NCBI GenBank assembly: GCA_043228905.1
Contig: JBHGNT010000003.1
Span: forward strand, 6,510,001-6,574,000
Reading direction: 5' to 3'
Length of the DNA stretch: 64,000 bases
From: Azolla caroliniana
Lineage: Eukaryota; Polypodiophyta
Shown here: piece by piece, positions 45,798 through 55,769 of the stretch
How positions within the stretch are numbered: the stretch's first letter is position 1
Layout: each line of letters begins with the position of its first letter
Translations under genes and position numbers: made by a program
The notes under the pieces: model-generated
The model's database searches: none
What the model was told of the DNA's origin: nothing
Seen by the model: only the letters and a program-made list of their open reading frames with translations

Positions 45798-46906
45798 CTC
45801 AAGGACCTTCGTAGTAAAAGATGACACTGTTGATATGGACAACGAAGCACATTATCTATTTCTGACAAGGATGACTGACGATGGTGTCGAGGGCAGAAGC
45901 ATAATTTCATGAGGGGATCCGGAGAGTAGTGTCATTATGTTTTTTCTATGTACAGGGCTTCGGTGGTCTATTGGATGGGGAAAATAAAACAGATTCTTGT
46001 TTGATAAGGATGAGTCATGAGGTTGGCGGGGGTTGAAGCATACTTCATGATGGGAGAGTAGACGCATTTTCTTTTCTTTTTTTTGTTTTATGAGTGTTGA
46101 TGGTGTGGATTTGGAAGCTTTTTCTTGAGGGTCAACGACAATACAGGTTTTGAAGCTTGGAGATTTTTAATGGTTTTAAGACACAACAACTCAAGCCAAA
46201 TGTGTTGCTTTCATCGGAAGACATTGCTTGACTTCAGACATTGGAATTAGTTGGTGGCCATTTGGAATGCAATCATGATAAAATGGACTTGTTTTTACAT
46301 GTTGGAGATTGTTTTTTCCTTTACATGTGGTCTCCTAGCTTGCCGTAGCAAAGGCTTGTGGAAGTGTAGAAGCTATTGACAAGGGAAAACTGGATATGGC
46401 TCTTGTGGATAATGATATAATGGTATTGGGCAATGCTTCGATGGACATGTATGACAAAGGTGGTAGGTTTGCAACAACCAAGGAAGTGCTTGACAACATG
46501 GACAGGGTCACAAAGCACTCGATTCATTTGAACAAATACAAAGCATGGGCATTTCTCTGATTTGGATAAAAGACAAAATGATAGTATTGCCACACATATG
46601 GATTCTACATTGTTATTACAAATTTCTTTTCAGAAGCTTTGAAGTTGTATTCTAGTTTTTCAATGAGTAGATTGTAAGATGATCTAGCAGTTCCCCCCCC
46701 CCTTTGTTGGTTGTTCTCCGTTGTAAGTTGGGATGTATATAGATCCATCTCCTTAGCCTCTTTAGGGAAAGATCTATGGTTGCCCATTGAATTTTACAAG
46801 AGGGCTTTAGGAAGTATCTTGGCTTTCTTTCCACATACTTTGTATGTTGTAGCAAACTTGGTTTTCTTATCTAATGGAAGGATATTCTTTTTTGGAAAAA
46901 AAAAAG
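45798..46906 (+). mobile_element. Retroposed LINE 3' region (copy L3) with minisatellite and PPR fragment
   Basis: CATTGTAGATAAG flanks it at 45785-45797 and 46907-46919 (13-bp target-site duplication). The 3' end reads CTAATGGAAGGATATTC, TTTTTTGGAAAA and an A run. About 45865-46060 matches the minisatellite of copy L4 (AAGGATGACTGACGATGG, GAAGCAT.A.TTCATGA.GGGA). At about 46340-46515 is a PPR fragment. There is no ORF2, so truncation fell inside the long 3' region. Confidence 0.8.
46340..46515 (+). pseudogene. PPR-protein fragment inside LINE copy L3
   Basis: The translation reads VAKACGSVEAIDKGK, then NDIMVLGNASMDMYDKGG, then ATTKEVLDNMDRV. The order K-A-C-G-S, D-K-G-K, L-G-N-A-x-x-D-M-Y-x-K-x-G, x-x-E-V-L-x-x-M is that of a plant PLS-type PPR unit. 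It covers about the same part of a unit as the fragment at 2530-2767 but is clearly a different gene copy. No flanking units are present. Confidence 0.75.
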
Positions 46907-46919
46907 CATTGTAGATAAG

Positions 46920-48535
46920 GTTGATTATTTTCCATTAACCACATTTGGTGGGAATGCATGCTTCGTGATAGTGCATACATGATTTGTTTTGAGAGTTGAC
47001 CTTTTTATTAAATCCTCAAGTGATGTAGAGTGACCTCTTACTTGAATAATTTTACCATCATTCGCAAAGCATTTTGATAAAGCAACCGTTTTTTATGCAT
47101 TTATTTGAAGGCTACTTAAGTCTCTTATAAAGCAAATTTCCTAAGATGCTCTTGAGCCATATCCTCAAATCAACATTCAATTTAATGGAAAATATTCGTT
47201 GTGCCACGTGACTTGATGGTCATTGTTTGAGTGGAGAATCATACCACAATATTTGCAAAATCTAACTTCTTTTGGGTACACATACTTTGCATATAAGGCC
47301 AACAAAGTGTCTATTTTTGGGAAGGGGACATATTTTCTCTACTTTGACCATCCTCATTCCCTTTTCTCTTGATGCCCCATTTCCAAGGCTCGTTCCTTTT
47401 CATCTCGATGTCTCACCACTTAATTTGGTTGGTACATCATTTAGTTACTCAGACATAATTACATTCATCAACAAAATAATACTTCCAAGTTCCTCATACA
47501 TAGATTTAGTAGCTTTGTTTATACATTTATACTTATACAGGTCCTTCAAGGATTACAAAAAGACACATCCACCCCATGTTATACTAGCTTCTAATGACTT
47601 CCTAGTACTTGTGCATTTTCATACTTAATAGACGTAACAAAATCATCTAAATATAATAGAAAAACTTGTTCTAAGAGTACACAAGTACTAGTGTTTGTGG
47701 ATATCAATGTGAAGGTGCCTATTACTATCTTGTTGAAATTTTGCTAACACCACATGCAATCATGTTATGCATTTACATGTGCATTAGAAGTTCATAATCA
47801 TTAGGAGGGCTATATAGAGATAGGCGTAGTAATCAACACAACGACCTAATACAAACAAGTTAGACCTAATTAGGATGTGTTTGGCTTAAGGGTGGTCAAT
47901 TGGGATGAGAGTTATGTTGTAACTCGTAGCCTTTCAACTTGTTTAGCGAATGAGCTTGCTTGCAAGGGATAAACTCCATATGGTAAGAGTATAGTATTAA
48001 TAAAATTAACGACAAATTGTAGTATATATGCAAATTTTGCAATGTCTTTTATGAGGTATTGCAACATCATCAGTTGAACATGATTGGAAAAGGCAACAAA
48101 AAGTATTACATCACATTGTCACCTTCACTCATCATTCGATTAAAAAAGCCAACAACTATTGCATTATCGTTTCCAAATTGAATACATGCCAAGACAATTG
48201 TATTAAACAAGACACCACCTCCTTAATACATCAATTCAAACACATGCACTGGATCAATCATGCCATGTTTTTTCAAATCCATATCCACGAAAATTATATA
48301 CGCAATTATCTTACCACATATTGAGCACATAGTCGGATACCAATGCAATGGAATGTGTACATAAATATGTTGATCACATCTCCCCAATGCATTTAATGAG
48401 GTGTGGGAGTTACAAGCTTGAGTGGTGACTATGACACGTGCCACATCTCTAGAATGTTGGGTTTTTTTCCACTGAAGTTTCCTATCACAACTATACCAGA
48501 TCGATGGAGCACGTTTTTACATTTAAATGTTCCTC
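46920..48535. other. Intergenic, no gene seen
   Basis: No gene or bounded element recognised. The right end should contain the 3' untranslated region of the PPR gene on the minus strand. Confidence 0.45.
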
Positions 48536-51193
48536 TTATATAAACGAATCTTCGAATTCATCATACTTTTGATCTCTTCGAAGAGAAGAACACACATGAT
48601 ACAAGATTGCAACATCAACACTAGTACTATTTGCCTCTAATTCGGCGACATTTCTGACAACATGTTCTCCTCGTTTCACATCTGAATTCGGTCGACAAGC
48701 ACTCAACGCACGCTTAAAAGTTTCTATGGAAGGTTGAGATGGGATGGCATATGCCAATGCCTCTGCCTCTTCCACTCTTCCAACTCTTCCAAACAGATCC
48801 ACCATACATGCATAGTGATCATCACCAGGTATAATACCATAGGAATCCACCATCAATACAAACAACATTTGGCCATCATCAGCAAGGCCATTGTGGCTGC
48901 ATGCCACTAAAAGACCAAGAAAAGAGAGCTTGTCCGGGGATATATTCCTTTCTTGTTGCATTTCAATGAAGTGTTGAATAGCTTCCCTCCCTTGTCCATG
49001 TAAAGAATACACTCCCATCATAGCATTCCACGTGAGTGCATTTCTCTCTTCCATATCAATGTATTGAAAGCAATACTTTGCATCATCAAGTGAACCACAT
49101 TTTCCATACATTGTGATAAGTGCTGTCACCAAAACTACATCCAAATCATATGCATTCTCCATCACCCACATACAAAAATTGTTCCCTTGACTTAATAGTG
49201 TCTCTTTCGTGCATGAAGAAAGGATATTGATGATTGTAATATTGTCTGGCATCACATTTTGATCGAGCATTTGACTAAAAGCATCAAGAGTCTTCTTTAG
49301 GTTCGTTCCATGATGACTATATAAAGCTAGCATAGCATTCCATGAAACTACATCCCTCTCTGACATCATATCAAAGATTTCTTCGGCTTCGTGTAGATCC
49401 CCTCTCTTGTCACACAAATTGATGAGAGCATTTTGTACGGTGATCTCTGATTCGAACCCGCTTTTAGAAATGCGAGTTTTGATATACCTAATGTTGTCAA
49501 CATCGGAAGCACTGGTAGCACTACATGACACATCCAACATACTCAAGAAGGTGACCTTATCTGGTAATATCCCTTCTAATTGCATCTGATTAAAAGCATG
49601 AATGGACTTCCAATGTTGCCCATGTAGTATATGAGCGGCAATCATCACGGTCCACGACACCACATCACGATCTCGCAGGTTATTAAAAATAGCTTCAGCA
49701 CGATCCAAATCATCACAGTGAGCATACATGTGAATCAGAGAATTGCCCACAATCAATTCCACCTCCAAGCCGCTCTCCATTATATAAGCATGCATCCTTT
49801 CACCTTCAGCTTGCTCTGCGGTGTCAGCACATACCGAGAAAATGTTGCTGAATGTGATGTTATCGGGATGCAACCCTTCAGCTTGCATGCTTTCGAAAAG
49901 TTCAATGGCCTCTTTGGCCTTAGAATTCTGTGCATAAACCGAAATCATCGTATTCCATAACACTAAATCGCGCTTAATGATACCGTCGAAAACTCTTCGT
50001 GCATCTGAAATGCTTCCACACTTATCATACATGTTCACAAGAGAAGCCGCTATAACAACATCGGATTTGGAAACCACATGTACAATTCGGGCATGGAGAT
50101 GTTTTCCATCCTTCAGCACCGCTCTACAAGCACATGCCACAATTAGGTTTACCAAAGTTACATTGTTTGGCAACATTCCTTCATGTAGCATTTTATCAAA
50201 TAGTATAAGAGCCACCTTCCCATACCCCTTCTGGGTATATAAAGTGATCATTGAGGTCCATGTAACAACATTTCTATCAGGAATGATATTGAATATCTGG
50301 ATTGCATCGTCCAAACTGCCACATTTTCCATACATATTGATAAGTGCATTGCTTATAGCAATATCCGTCTCTAACCCCTCAACTAGAATGTGATAATGTA
50401 TCAGTTGACCTTCCTCTAAGCCTCCATATTTGGCGTATTCCGTGAGGATACCAATGAAAGTTATGTTGTTTGGCCTCACTATACCATCCTCTTGCATTCG
50501 ATGAAAGAATTGGAGTGATTCCTTGATGTGACCTTTCTCAGCAAAACATATGATAAGAGTAGTCCAAATGACCACATCTCTCTCTATCACAATGTTAAAT
50601 ATACTCAACGCATCTTCCAACCTTCCAACCTGGCCATATTTCTTGAGAAGCAAGGTACAAAGCACAAGTTCATGTCGATGCTGACTGCAGGCAATGCAAG
50701 CATGCATCCTCTCAATCTGTTTTTCACATTGAATTGATTTTCTGAGTTCAATTTGGACCGATTCTCCCGGTTCGTCTTGGCCGGATATAACACTAGCAAA
50801 TGTGGTTCGGTTCGGCAACACCGATTCTTCTTGCATTCTATTGAAGCATTCTAAAATCTTGATACCATCACAATCATTGTCATTACCATCATCACTATAT
50901 GGGATATACGATTGGATCAAATGATTCCAAGAGTATACATTCCTATCATGCATACTCACAAAGAGTGCCCATCCATCTTCTTTGTATTTCCATCTAAGAT
51001 AACAATGGAGAAGGTGGCTTGCCAGAAACAGGCTCGAATCATCGCCATTTTGAATAATATAGTGATGCAAAACCATACAATCACTAACACAATCGAGCTT
51101 TTTGAGAACAGATGCAATGGTATCAGGTCTACCCAAACCATTAGGCTGAGTAATTATCTCATTAAAATGTTTTTTGAAAATTACGGAGTGCAT
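48536..51193 (-). CDS. PLS-class PPR protein with short E-type end, intronless, 885 residues
   Basis: PPR proteins bind organellar RNA one base per repeat and guide editing, splicing or stabilisation. From about residue 50 to 790 the sequence is a nearly unbroken series of units with the plant signature D-V-V-x-W-x-x-M-I, G-x-x-x-x-A-I-x-x-F-x-x-M, G-x-x-P-x-x-x-T-F and L-I-x-M-Y-x-K-C-G. The end (HYACMVDLFGRVGRVEEA, then SIETFKRALSAC and ELEANS) is the E-like region; no DYW deaminase domain follows. It therefore could not edit alone and would need a partner deaminase or another role. Single-exon structure is normal for the family. An organellar target is expected, but the short amino terminus shows no strong transit peptide. 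The ATG at 51193 is the first in frame and fits the repeat start. Confidence 0.9.
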   Translation of the reverse strand: MHSVIFKKHFNEIITQPNGLGRPDTIASVLKKLDCVSDCMVLHHYIIQNGDDSSLFLASHLLHCYLRWKYKEDGWALFVSMHDRNVYSWNHLIQSYIPYSDDGNDNDCDGIKILECFNRMQEESVLPNRTTFASVISGQDEPGESVQIELRKSIQCEKQIERMHACIACSQHRHELVLCTLLLKKYGQVGRLEDALSIFNIVIERDVVIWTTLIICFAEKGHIKESLQFFHRMQEDGIVRPNNITFIGILTEYAKYGGLEEGQLIHYHILVEGLETDIAISNALINMYGKCGSLDDAIQIFNIIPDRNVVTWTSMITLYTQKGYGKVALILFDKMLHEGMLPNNVTLVNLIVACACRAVLKDGKHLHARIVHVVSKSDVVIAASLVNMYDKCGSISDARRVFDGIIKRDLVLWNTMISVYAQNSKAKEAIELFESMQAEGLHPDNITFSNIFSVCADTAEQAEGERMHAYIMESGLEVELIVGNSLIHMYAHCDDLDRAEAIFNNLRDRDVVSWTVMIAAHILHGQHWKSIHAFNQMQLEGILPDKVTFLSMLDVSCSATSASDVDNIRYIKTRISKSGFESEITVQNALINLCDKRGDLHEAEEIFDMMSERDVVSWNAMLALYSHHGTNLKKTLDAFSQMLDQNVMPDNITIINILSSCTKETLLSQGNNFCMWVMENAYDLDVVLVTALITMYGKCGSLDDAKYCFQYIDMEERNALTWNAMMGVYSLHGQGREAIQHFIEMQQERNISPDKLSFLGLLVACSHNGLADDGQMLFVLMVDSYGIIPGDDHYACMVDLFGRVGRVEEAEALAYAIPSQPSIETFKRALSACRPNSDVKRGEHVVRNVAELEANSTSVDVAILYHVCSSLRRDQKYDEFEDSFI

Positions 51194-52038
51194 TTTCCAT
51201 AGATGAATCTATGAAGATTCTCATAGTTCGTGTTTTCAGAACTGTGGAGTGACATAGCTACATTTGAAAGGATGGATCATCTCTGCTATGCCTAAAATAA
51301 ATGAAGATATGACCCATAAAGCATATCATTGGAGGAGGTGGTTTTCCTTCTTAAGGATGGGAAAATCAAAACAAAATAAACCCATTTGGCTCCATTGAGT
51401 CCTCATCATCAATTCAAGCCGTTTTCGGAAGATCGAATCAGAATGAAACCATTTGGCACCGTTAACTCGTCGGGTCAATTCACTCTAATGTCCTCAATAT
51501 GGAAGCAGAATAAAGCCATTTGGCTCCATTAATTGATCATCATCATCATCTAATCAGACTGCTTTCCTGGATATACATACATGTTTTTGCGAGTATACAT
51601 ATAGAGCTCAGCATAGAAGAAGCAAAATTTTAGTTAGCATATTATTGCCTTTGAGGGCATTACATGAAGAAGGTAGGTTTTGAACTTGTGACCTGTTTGT
51701 CACTTACCAAAATACAAACTTGTTAATACATACATGATTCTCCTTCATGTGCTAGAGATAATTTGTCAATAAAATTAACACTTTTTATTCCATATTTGTA
51801 AAAGAAAACAAAAAACCATTTGTTGCCCACATTATGTTTTGAACCTGTGACCTCTGACACTTTGTGGTTAGATGCAAGAGATTACTCTTCATTAGGCATT
51901 AATCATTGGTTTGTCATGGAGATAGTCCATATGTGAAAGACAAGGTATCAAAATGGGGCATTTATACCAAATTTATGTTCCCCATTTTGTATGAAATGCT
52001 CTTCTCCTCATCTAGCCCTTTTGGTTGTATATTGAAAC
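51194..52038. other. Intergenic with antisense tRNA-like segments
   Basis: Upstream of the PPR gene. Two minus-strand B-box-like pieces occur: CACAAGTTCAAAACC (plus about 51670-51690) and CACAGGTTCAAAACA (plus about 51836-51855), each preceded by GGT. They probably come from decayed copies of one SINE family. No gene is seen. Confidence 0.45.
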
Positions 52039-52055
52039 AATCCCAAACTATGACA

Positions 52056-52291
52056 TTCACGTTGTGGATCAGGTAAAGTCTTTTTGGAATTTATTAGTAC
52101 ATTTGGTTAAAGGTGAGTATGACAGGTATAAAGGCTATGGAAACACAGCCATTCGAAAAAGAAAGAGATTACGACGAGTTTGGTCAGCTATTCCTATAAT
52201 GTTAGATGCAAGCACGGAGGTTAGGTGGAATTATGTGCCACCTCGTTGGTTGTTCCCGCCACCAGTACCATTCTTATGGCGAACAACATGA
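52056..52291 (+). pseudogene. LINE ORF2 last 78 codons
   Basis: Ends with LVHLVKGEYDRYKG and WNYVPPRWLFPPP, matching copies L1, L2 and L5. The copy is truncated before the zinc-finger region. Its stop at 52289-52291 starts the long 3' region. Confidence 0.8.
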
Positions 52292-52429
52292 GATAACAGG
52301 GAGGAGACGGTTGCGGCATGTATGAAGCCTATTTTAATGTAGGTAAGATATACATATGCTAGAAGAAGATATGAGGAAATGGGATGATGTTATGGATGCT
52401 GAATCAGGCTAGTAAAAGAAGATTTTAGT

Positions 52430-53560
52430 GGTATGAGGCAGATTTTGTGTGATAATCAGAGACATCGACATGGTGGGTGTGGACAGGTTGAAATAGGTTT
52501 AAGTTGTTTTGTGATTAGGATGACTGATGTTGGTGGGGGTTGTCGAAGATTACTAGGAGAAGGTGAGGATTTCTGTTTGTTTTCTACTTGTTTGTTGGTT
52601 GTTAGTGTAACAAGATTGTTGAATCGGAGATAGTGAGATGGTAGATGGGGACATGACGAAGCCGTTTTTCTGTTTTTTGTGGTTAGGATGAGTGATGTTG
52701 GAGTGGGGGCTGAAGCAGATTATTATGAGAAGGCGAGGAATGGTTTTCGCTCATTTTTTGTTGTGATTACAGGGCCGCGTTAATCGATGAGATGGAATAG
52801 GGGAAGCAAGATACCCCAGATATGGGCTGACTTAAGACAGATATTATGGTTCTCATAGGTTGCGGGATGATGGTAGTGGGATTTGAAGCAACTTTGTCAT
52901 GGTGTGAGGATGAGTGGTGTTGGTGCGAGGGCTGAAGCAGATTAGGAGGGGAGAGGAATCATTGTTCACTTATTTTGTTGTTAATTACACAGGATATTGG
53001 CGGTACTCGGCGAGATGGTGGATGTGGATTGATTGAAGCAATTTGTTTGTTTTTAGGAGTGATGATGGTGGGGGGGACAGAAGCAAATCATGAGGGGATG
53101 AGGAACCATTATTCACTTGTTTTTGTTGTTTTTTGTATAGGTCAGAGGTGGTATTCAGTGAGATGGTGGATGTGGTTTGATTGAAGCAATTTCTCTGTTT
53201 TTAGGAGTGACGATGGTGTGGGGGAACGAAGCAAATCATGAGGGAATGAGGAACAATTTCTCATTTTTGTTGATTCATTGCACAGGACATTAGTGCTATT
53301 CGGCGAGATGGTGGATGTGGACTAAAGGAAGCAATGTGTCTGTTTTAGGAGTGATGATGGTGGGGGGGATCGAAGCAGCTCATGAGGGGATGAGGAATTT
53401 CTTACTTATTTTGTTGTTAATTCCACAGGACATTGGTGGCATTCGACGAGATGGTGGAGGTGGATTGAAGGAAGCAATTTGGTTGTTTTTAGGAGTGATG
53501 ATGGTGAGGGGGCCGAAGCACATCATGAAGGGAGAGTGAATAAGTTGTGGGGATCGAAGC
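52430..53560 (+). repeat. Minisatellite in the LINE 3' region, period about 145 bp
   Basis: The core phrases CGAGATGGTGGATGTGG, GAAGCAATTTGT, TTAGGAGTGATGATGGTGG, GAAGCAAATCATGAGGGGAT and TTGTTGTTAATT.CACAGGA return with starts near 53002, 53150, 53295 and 53438 (spacing 148, 145 and 143). More diverged units extend leftwards to about 52430. Related units occur in copy L3 (45865-46060). Confidence 0.88.
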
Positions 53561-53609
53561 AAATGGGGTGAGAGGTGGAGATTAGTATAGTACATTTCAT
53601 TCTCATGGT

Positions 53610-53890
53610 CTGTTTTTTTCTCCCCAACAGTTTTTACAAATGCTGGAATCACTTCAGATCTATTTGCAACTATTTCTGTTGGGATAGTGAATCTTCTTAC
53701 AGCTCCACACCTGACACATATGATTGGAAAGACGGAGGACATGGAATATCATGTGAAATATAAGTTTTCTATGGAGTTCTGTTCTAAGAGCCCGAAATTT
53801 TGTTTTCTGCAGCAGATCACTGGAATCAATGTTGTGTTTTATGGTTGTTTTTTTTCCCAACAGTTTTTACAAATGCTAGAATCAGTTAAG
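53610..53890 (+). pseudogene. Sugar-transporter (MFS) fragment, permuted, inside LINE copy L4
   Basis: One open frame reads VFTNAGITSDLFATISVG and IVNLLT, and about 45 codons later QQITGINVVFYGCFFSQQF. The QQ-x-TGIN motif of transmembrane segment 7 in sugar porters is normally immediately followed by the first piece, so the order is reversed. The DNA CCCAACAGTTTTTACAAATG occurs in both pieces (about 53623 and 53859), which shows a tandem duplication. The fragment covers roughly one exon and cannot encode a transporter. Confidence 0.7.
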
Positions 53891-54018
53891 ATATACTGGT
53901 GGAGATGAAACAATATTATGTACTATTTGTATACTGCCTCCGGGCTTTTTATTAATACCAATGGAGCATATGTTTTATGGTAAAAAAAATAAAAAAAATA
54001 AAATCCCAAACTATGACA

Positions 54019-54650
54019 CGATAACACTAGTCGAATTGTGTAGTGATTGTGGAATATGATCTAGATGCCAAACTAGAGATTATAGATTTTACTATAATCC
54101 TGTGAAATTTTGAGGATATATACTCTTGCCAAAGGGTGTCCTTGTGAATCTACGAAAGCTTCAAATGGTTCTAAGCTAGTGGATATCATGTTTTGTGCAT
54201 ATATGTTCAATCCTAATTGCCTACATATGATGGTATGTAATATCTTTGAAGTAGCAAAGGAGTTGAGCATTATGGATTCCCTTCATATAGATATTTGCGT
54301 AGATGATTTTGACCAATGTCTCTTGGATTTTATTGCTCTGTAACATTTCTCTTGAGTAAGTTCCATGAAGTTCCCTAAAAATCGTAAACAATTAAGTTGC
54401 CATGATAGCTTGTTCTCTTAGAAAAGTCTTTTGTACAACCTTGACTTTACGTCTTGTAGTATTGCCACGAGGTGTCAATGGTTGAGCATTTTGTATACCA
54501 ATGAATTTTTAGTTCTATTTACAAGTACTAATGACACCTTCCCAATCTCATCGAGGATTATGCTCATAACTTCTTACATATGTAGTTGGTTGAAGATGCC
54601 TCAACATTATATATAAGTGTTGTTCCAACCATAATCAAAATTGTATGGCC
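54019..54650. other. Intergenic, no gene seen
   Basis: No recognised gene. A possible continuation of the retrotransposon debris to the right. Confidence 0.4.
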
Positions 54651-54654
54651 ATGG

Positions 54655-55110
54655 AAATCCATTTATTTAAATTCCATTATGGATCTCCCATCTTCCAAGG
54701 GATTCAATATCATTTTCACAATGGTTGATCACCTCGCTAAGATGGATTATTGATCATTAGGAGATATTAGAAGTATTAATGCATCTAAGTTCCTCACATG
54801 ACATTATCTACAATCATAGGCCATAATTTATCTTGAAACGTTGGAAGCATTTGCTTTAGTTTCTCAAAATAACTTGAGAACACTTTTTGAGCTATCATCC
54901 TCATAGTGATGGCAAGTCCGAGGTCACAAACTAGACATCAATATCTTTGTTTCTTCATCGACTATTAACTTGATGTTTGGGTTGTCTTCTTGCATTTTGT
55001 GAAATGTTGTTATAGTAATTTAGTTAATTATTCTACGCTTGAGATTATGATCGAGTGTCCAATATCCAAATGTCTCCAATATTGCTAGTCAAACCTTCTC
55101 ACCATTTGCA
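54655..55110 (+). pseudogene. Ty3/gypsy integrase relic
   Basis: Pieces in shifting frames read DLPSSKGFNIIFTMVDHLAKMD (split by degeneration; first catalytic region), then FELSSSYHPHSDGKSEVTN (glutamate region) and IDY.LDVWVVFLHF. The order and spacing are those of retrotransposon integrase cores, with many stops. It is older than the element at 8-12 kb. Confidence 0.65.
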
Positions 55111-55204
55111 TTGTCACGTTGACAATGGCGCAAGGATTGGGCATATTCTTTTGTTGTAACTTGTCACATTATATATACATATATATAGTCATGGAATATA
55201 AGAA

Positions 55205-55280
55205 GTGAAGTGCAAGTTTCAAACCCACATCCTTATGTTAGGAAACCATATTGCCGTTGTAACGCAAAACTAATTTCTAA
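55205..55280 (-). repeat. tRNA-like SINE head (candidate)
   Basis: On the minus strand TTAGTTTTGCGTTACAACGG is followed about 25 bp later by GATGTGGGTTTGAAACTTG, a B-box-like string. No tail was identified. Confidence 0.35.
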
Positions 55281-55400
55281 TGGTTGCAGGACTATCTATA
55301 AGAATATCTCATTTGTAAACGAAGGCATGTTTCATATATAGAGAAATCATAAAAACATACAAAGCATACTAATATTAGGTCAAAGTGTATGGTTTTTAAG

Positions 55401-55759
55401 TAACAATCGGCAACGGTTCGGTTCATATTCAAGTTTTTTTAAATGGTTTGGTTTGGTTTCAACAGTTAGAAACCGTAGTTTAAACGATTTTATTTTTGTA
55501 TTTTTTAAAATTTTTGTTAACAATTAAAAAAAAAGTTTTAAAACAATCTTTTCATTTTTAGACCTTATTCTCACATTTTAGGAACAACTTTAAAATTTTA
55601 AAAAATGAAAATTTTGACCTAAGTTGAAAACTGAAACCGAACCACGAAACCGCGGTTTTTACTGTTTTGTGGTTTGGTTTGGTTTGGTTCAGGTTTCAAA
55701 AATTTTAACAAGTTTAGTTTTGACCCTCTCAAATCGAACCGAACCATTGCCGATTGTTA
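55401..55759. mobile_element. hAT-like MITE, copy 2, with 24-bp inverted termini and 8-bp duplication
   Basis: Termini 55401-55424 and 55736-55759 are inverted repeats with one mismatch (TAACAATCGGCAACGGTTCG at the left). TTTTTAAG flanks both sides (55393-55400 and 55760-55767). An 8-bp duplication fits the hAT superfamily. The 359-bp interior is AT-rich and non-coding, with several GGTTTGGTTT and AACCGAACC phrases. It aligns with copy 1 in inverted orientation. Confidence 0.88.
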
Positions 55760-55769
55760 TTTTTAAGTT

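Larger units (their letters stand above)
52056..54001 (+). mobile_element. L1-type LINE (copy L4) with 1.7-kb 3' region carrying a minisatellite and a sugar-transporter fragment
   Basis: AATCCCAAACTATGACA is repeated exactly at 52039-52055 and 54002-54018 (17-bp target-site duplication). An A-rich tail (53981-54001) precedes the right copy. From 52056 comes the ORF2 end (to 52291) with the family ending W-x-Y-x-P-x-R-W-L-F-P-P. Degenerate then regular 143-148-bp repeats follow (to about 53560), then a host sugar-transporter fragment (about 53610-53890), then the family 3' end TTATTAATACCAATGGAGCA. Everything lies between the two duplications, so it moved as one unit. Confidence 0.9.
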
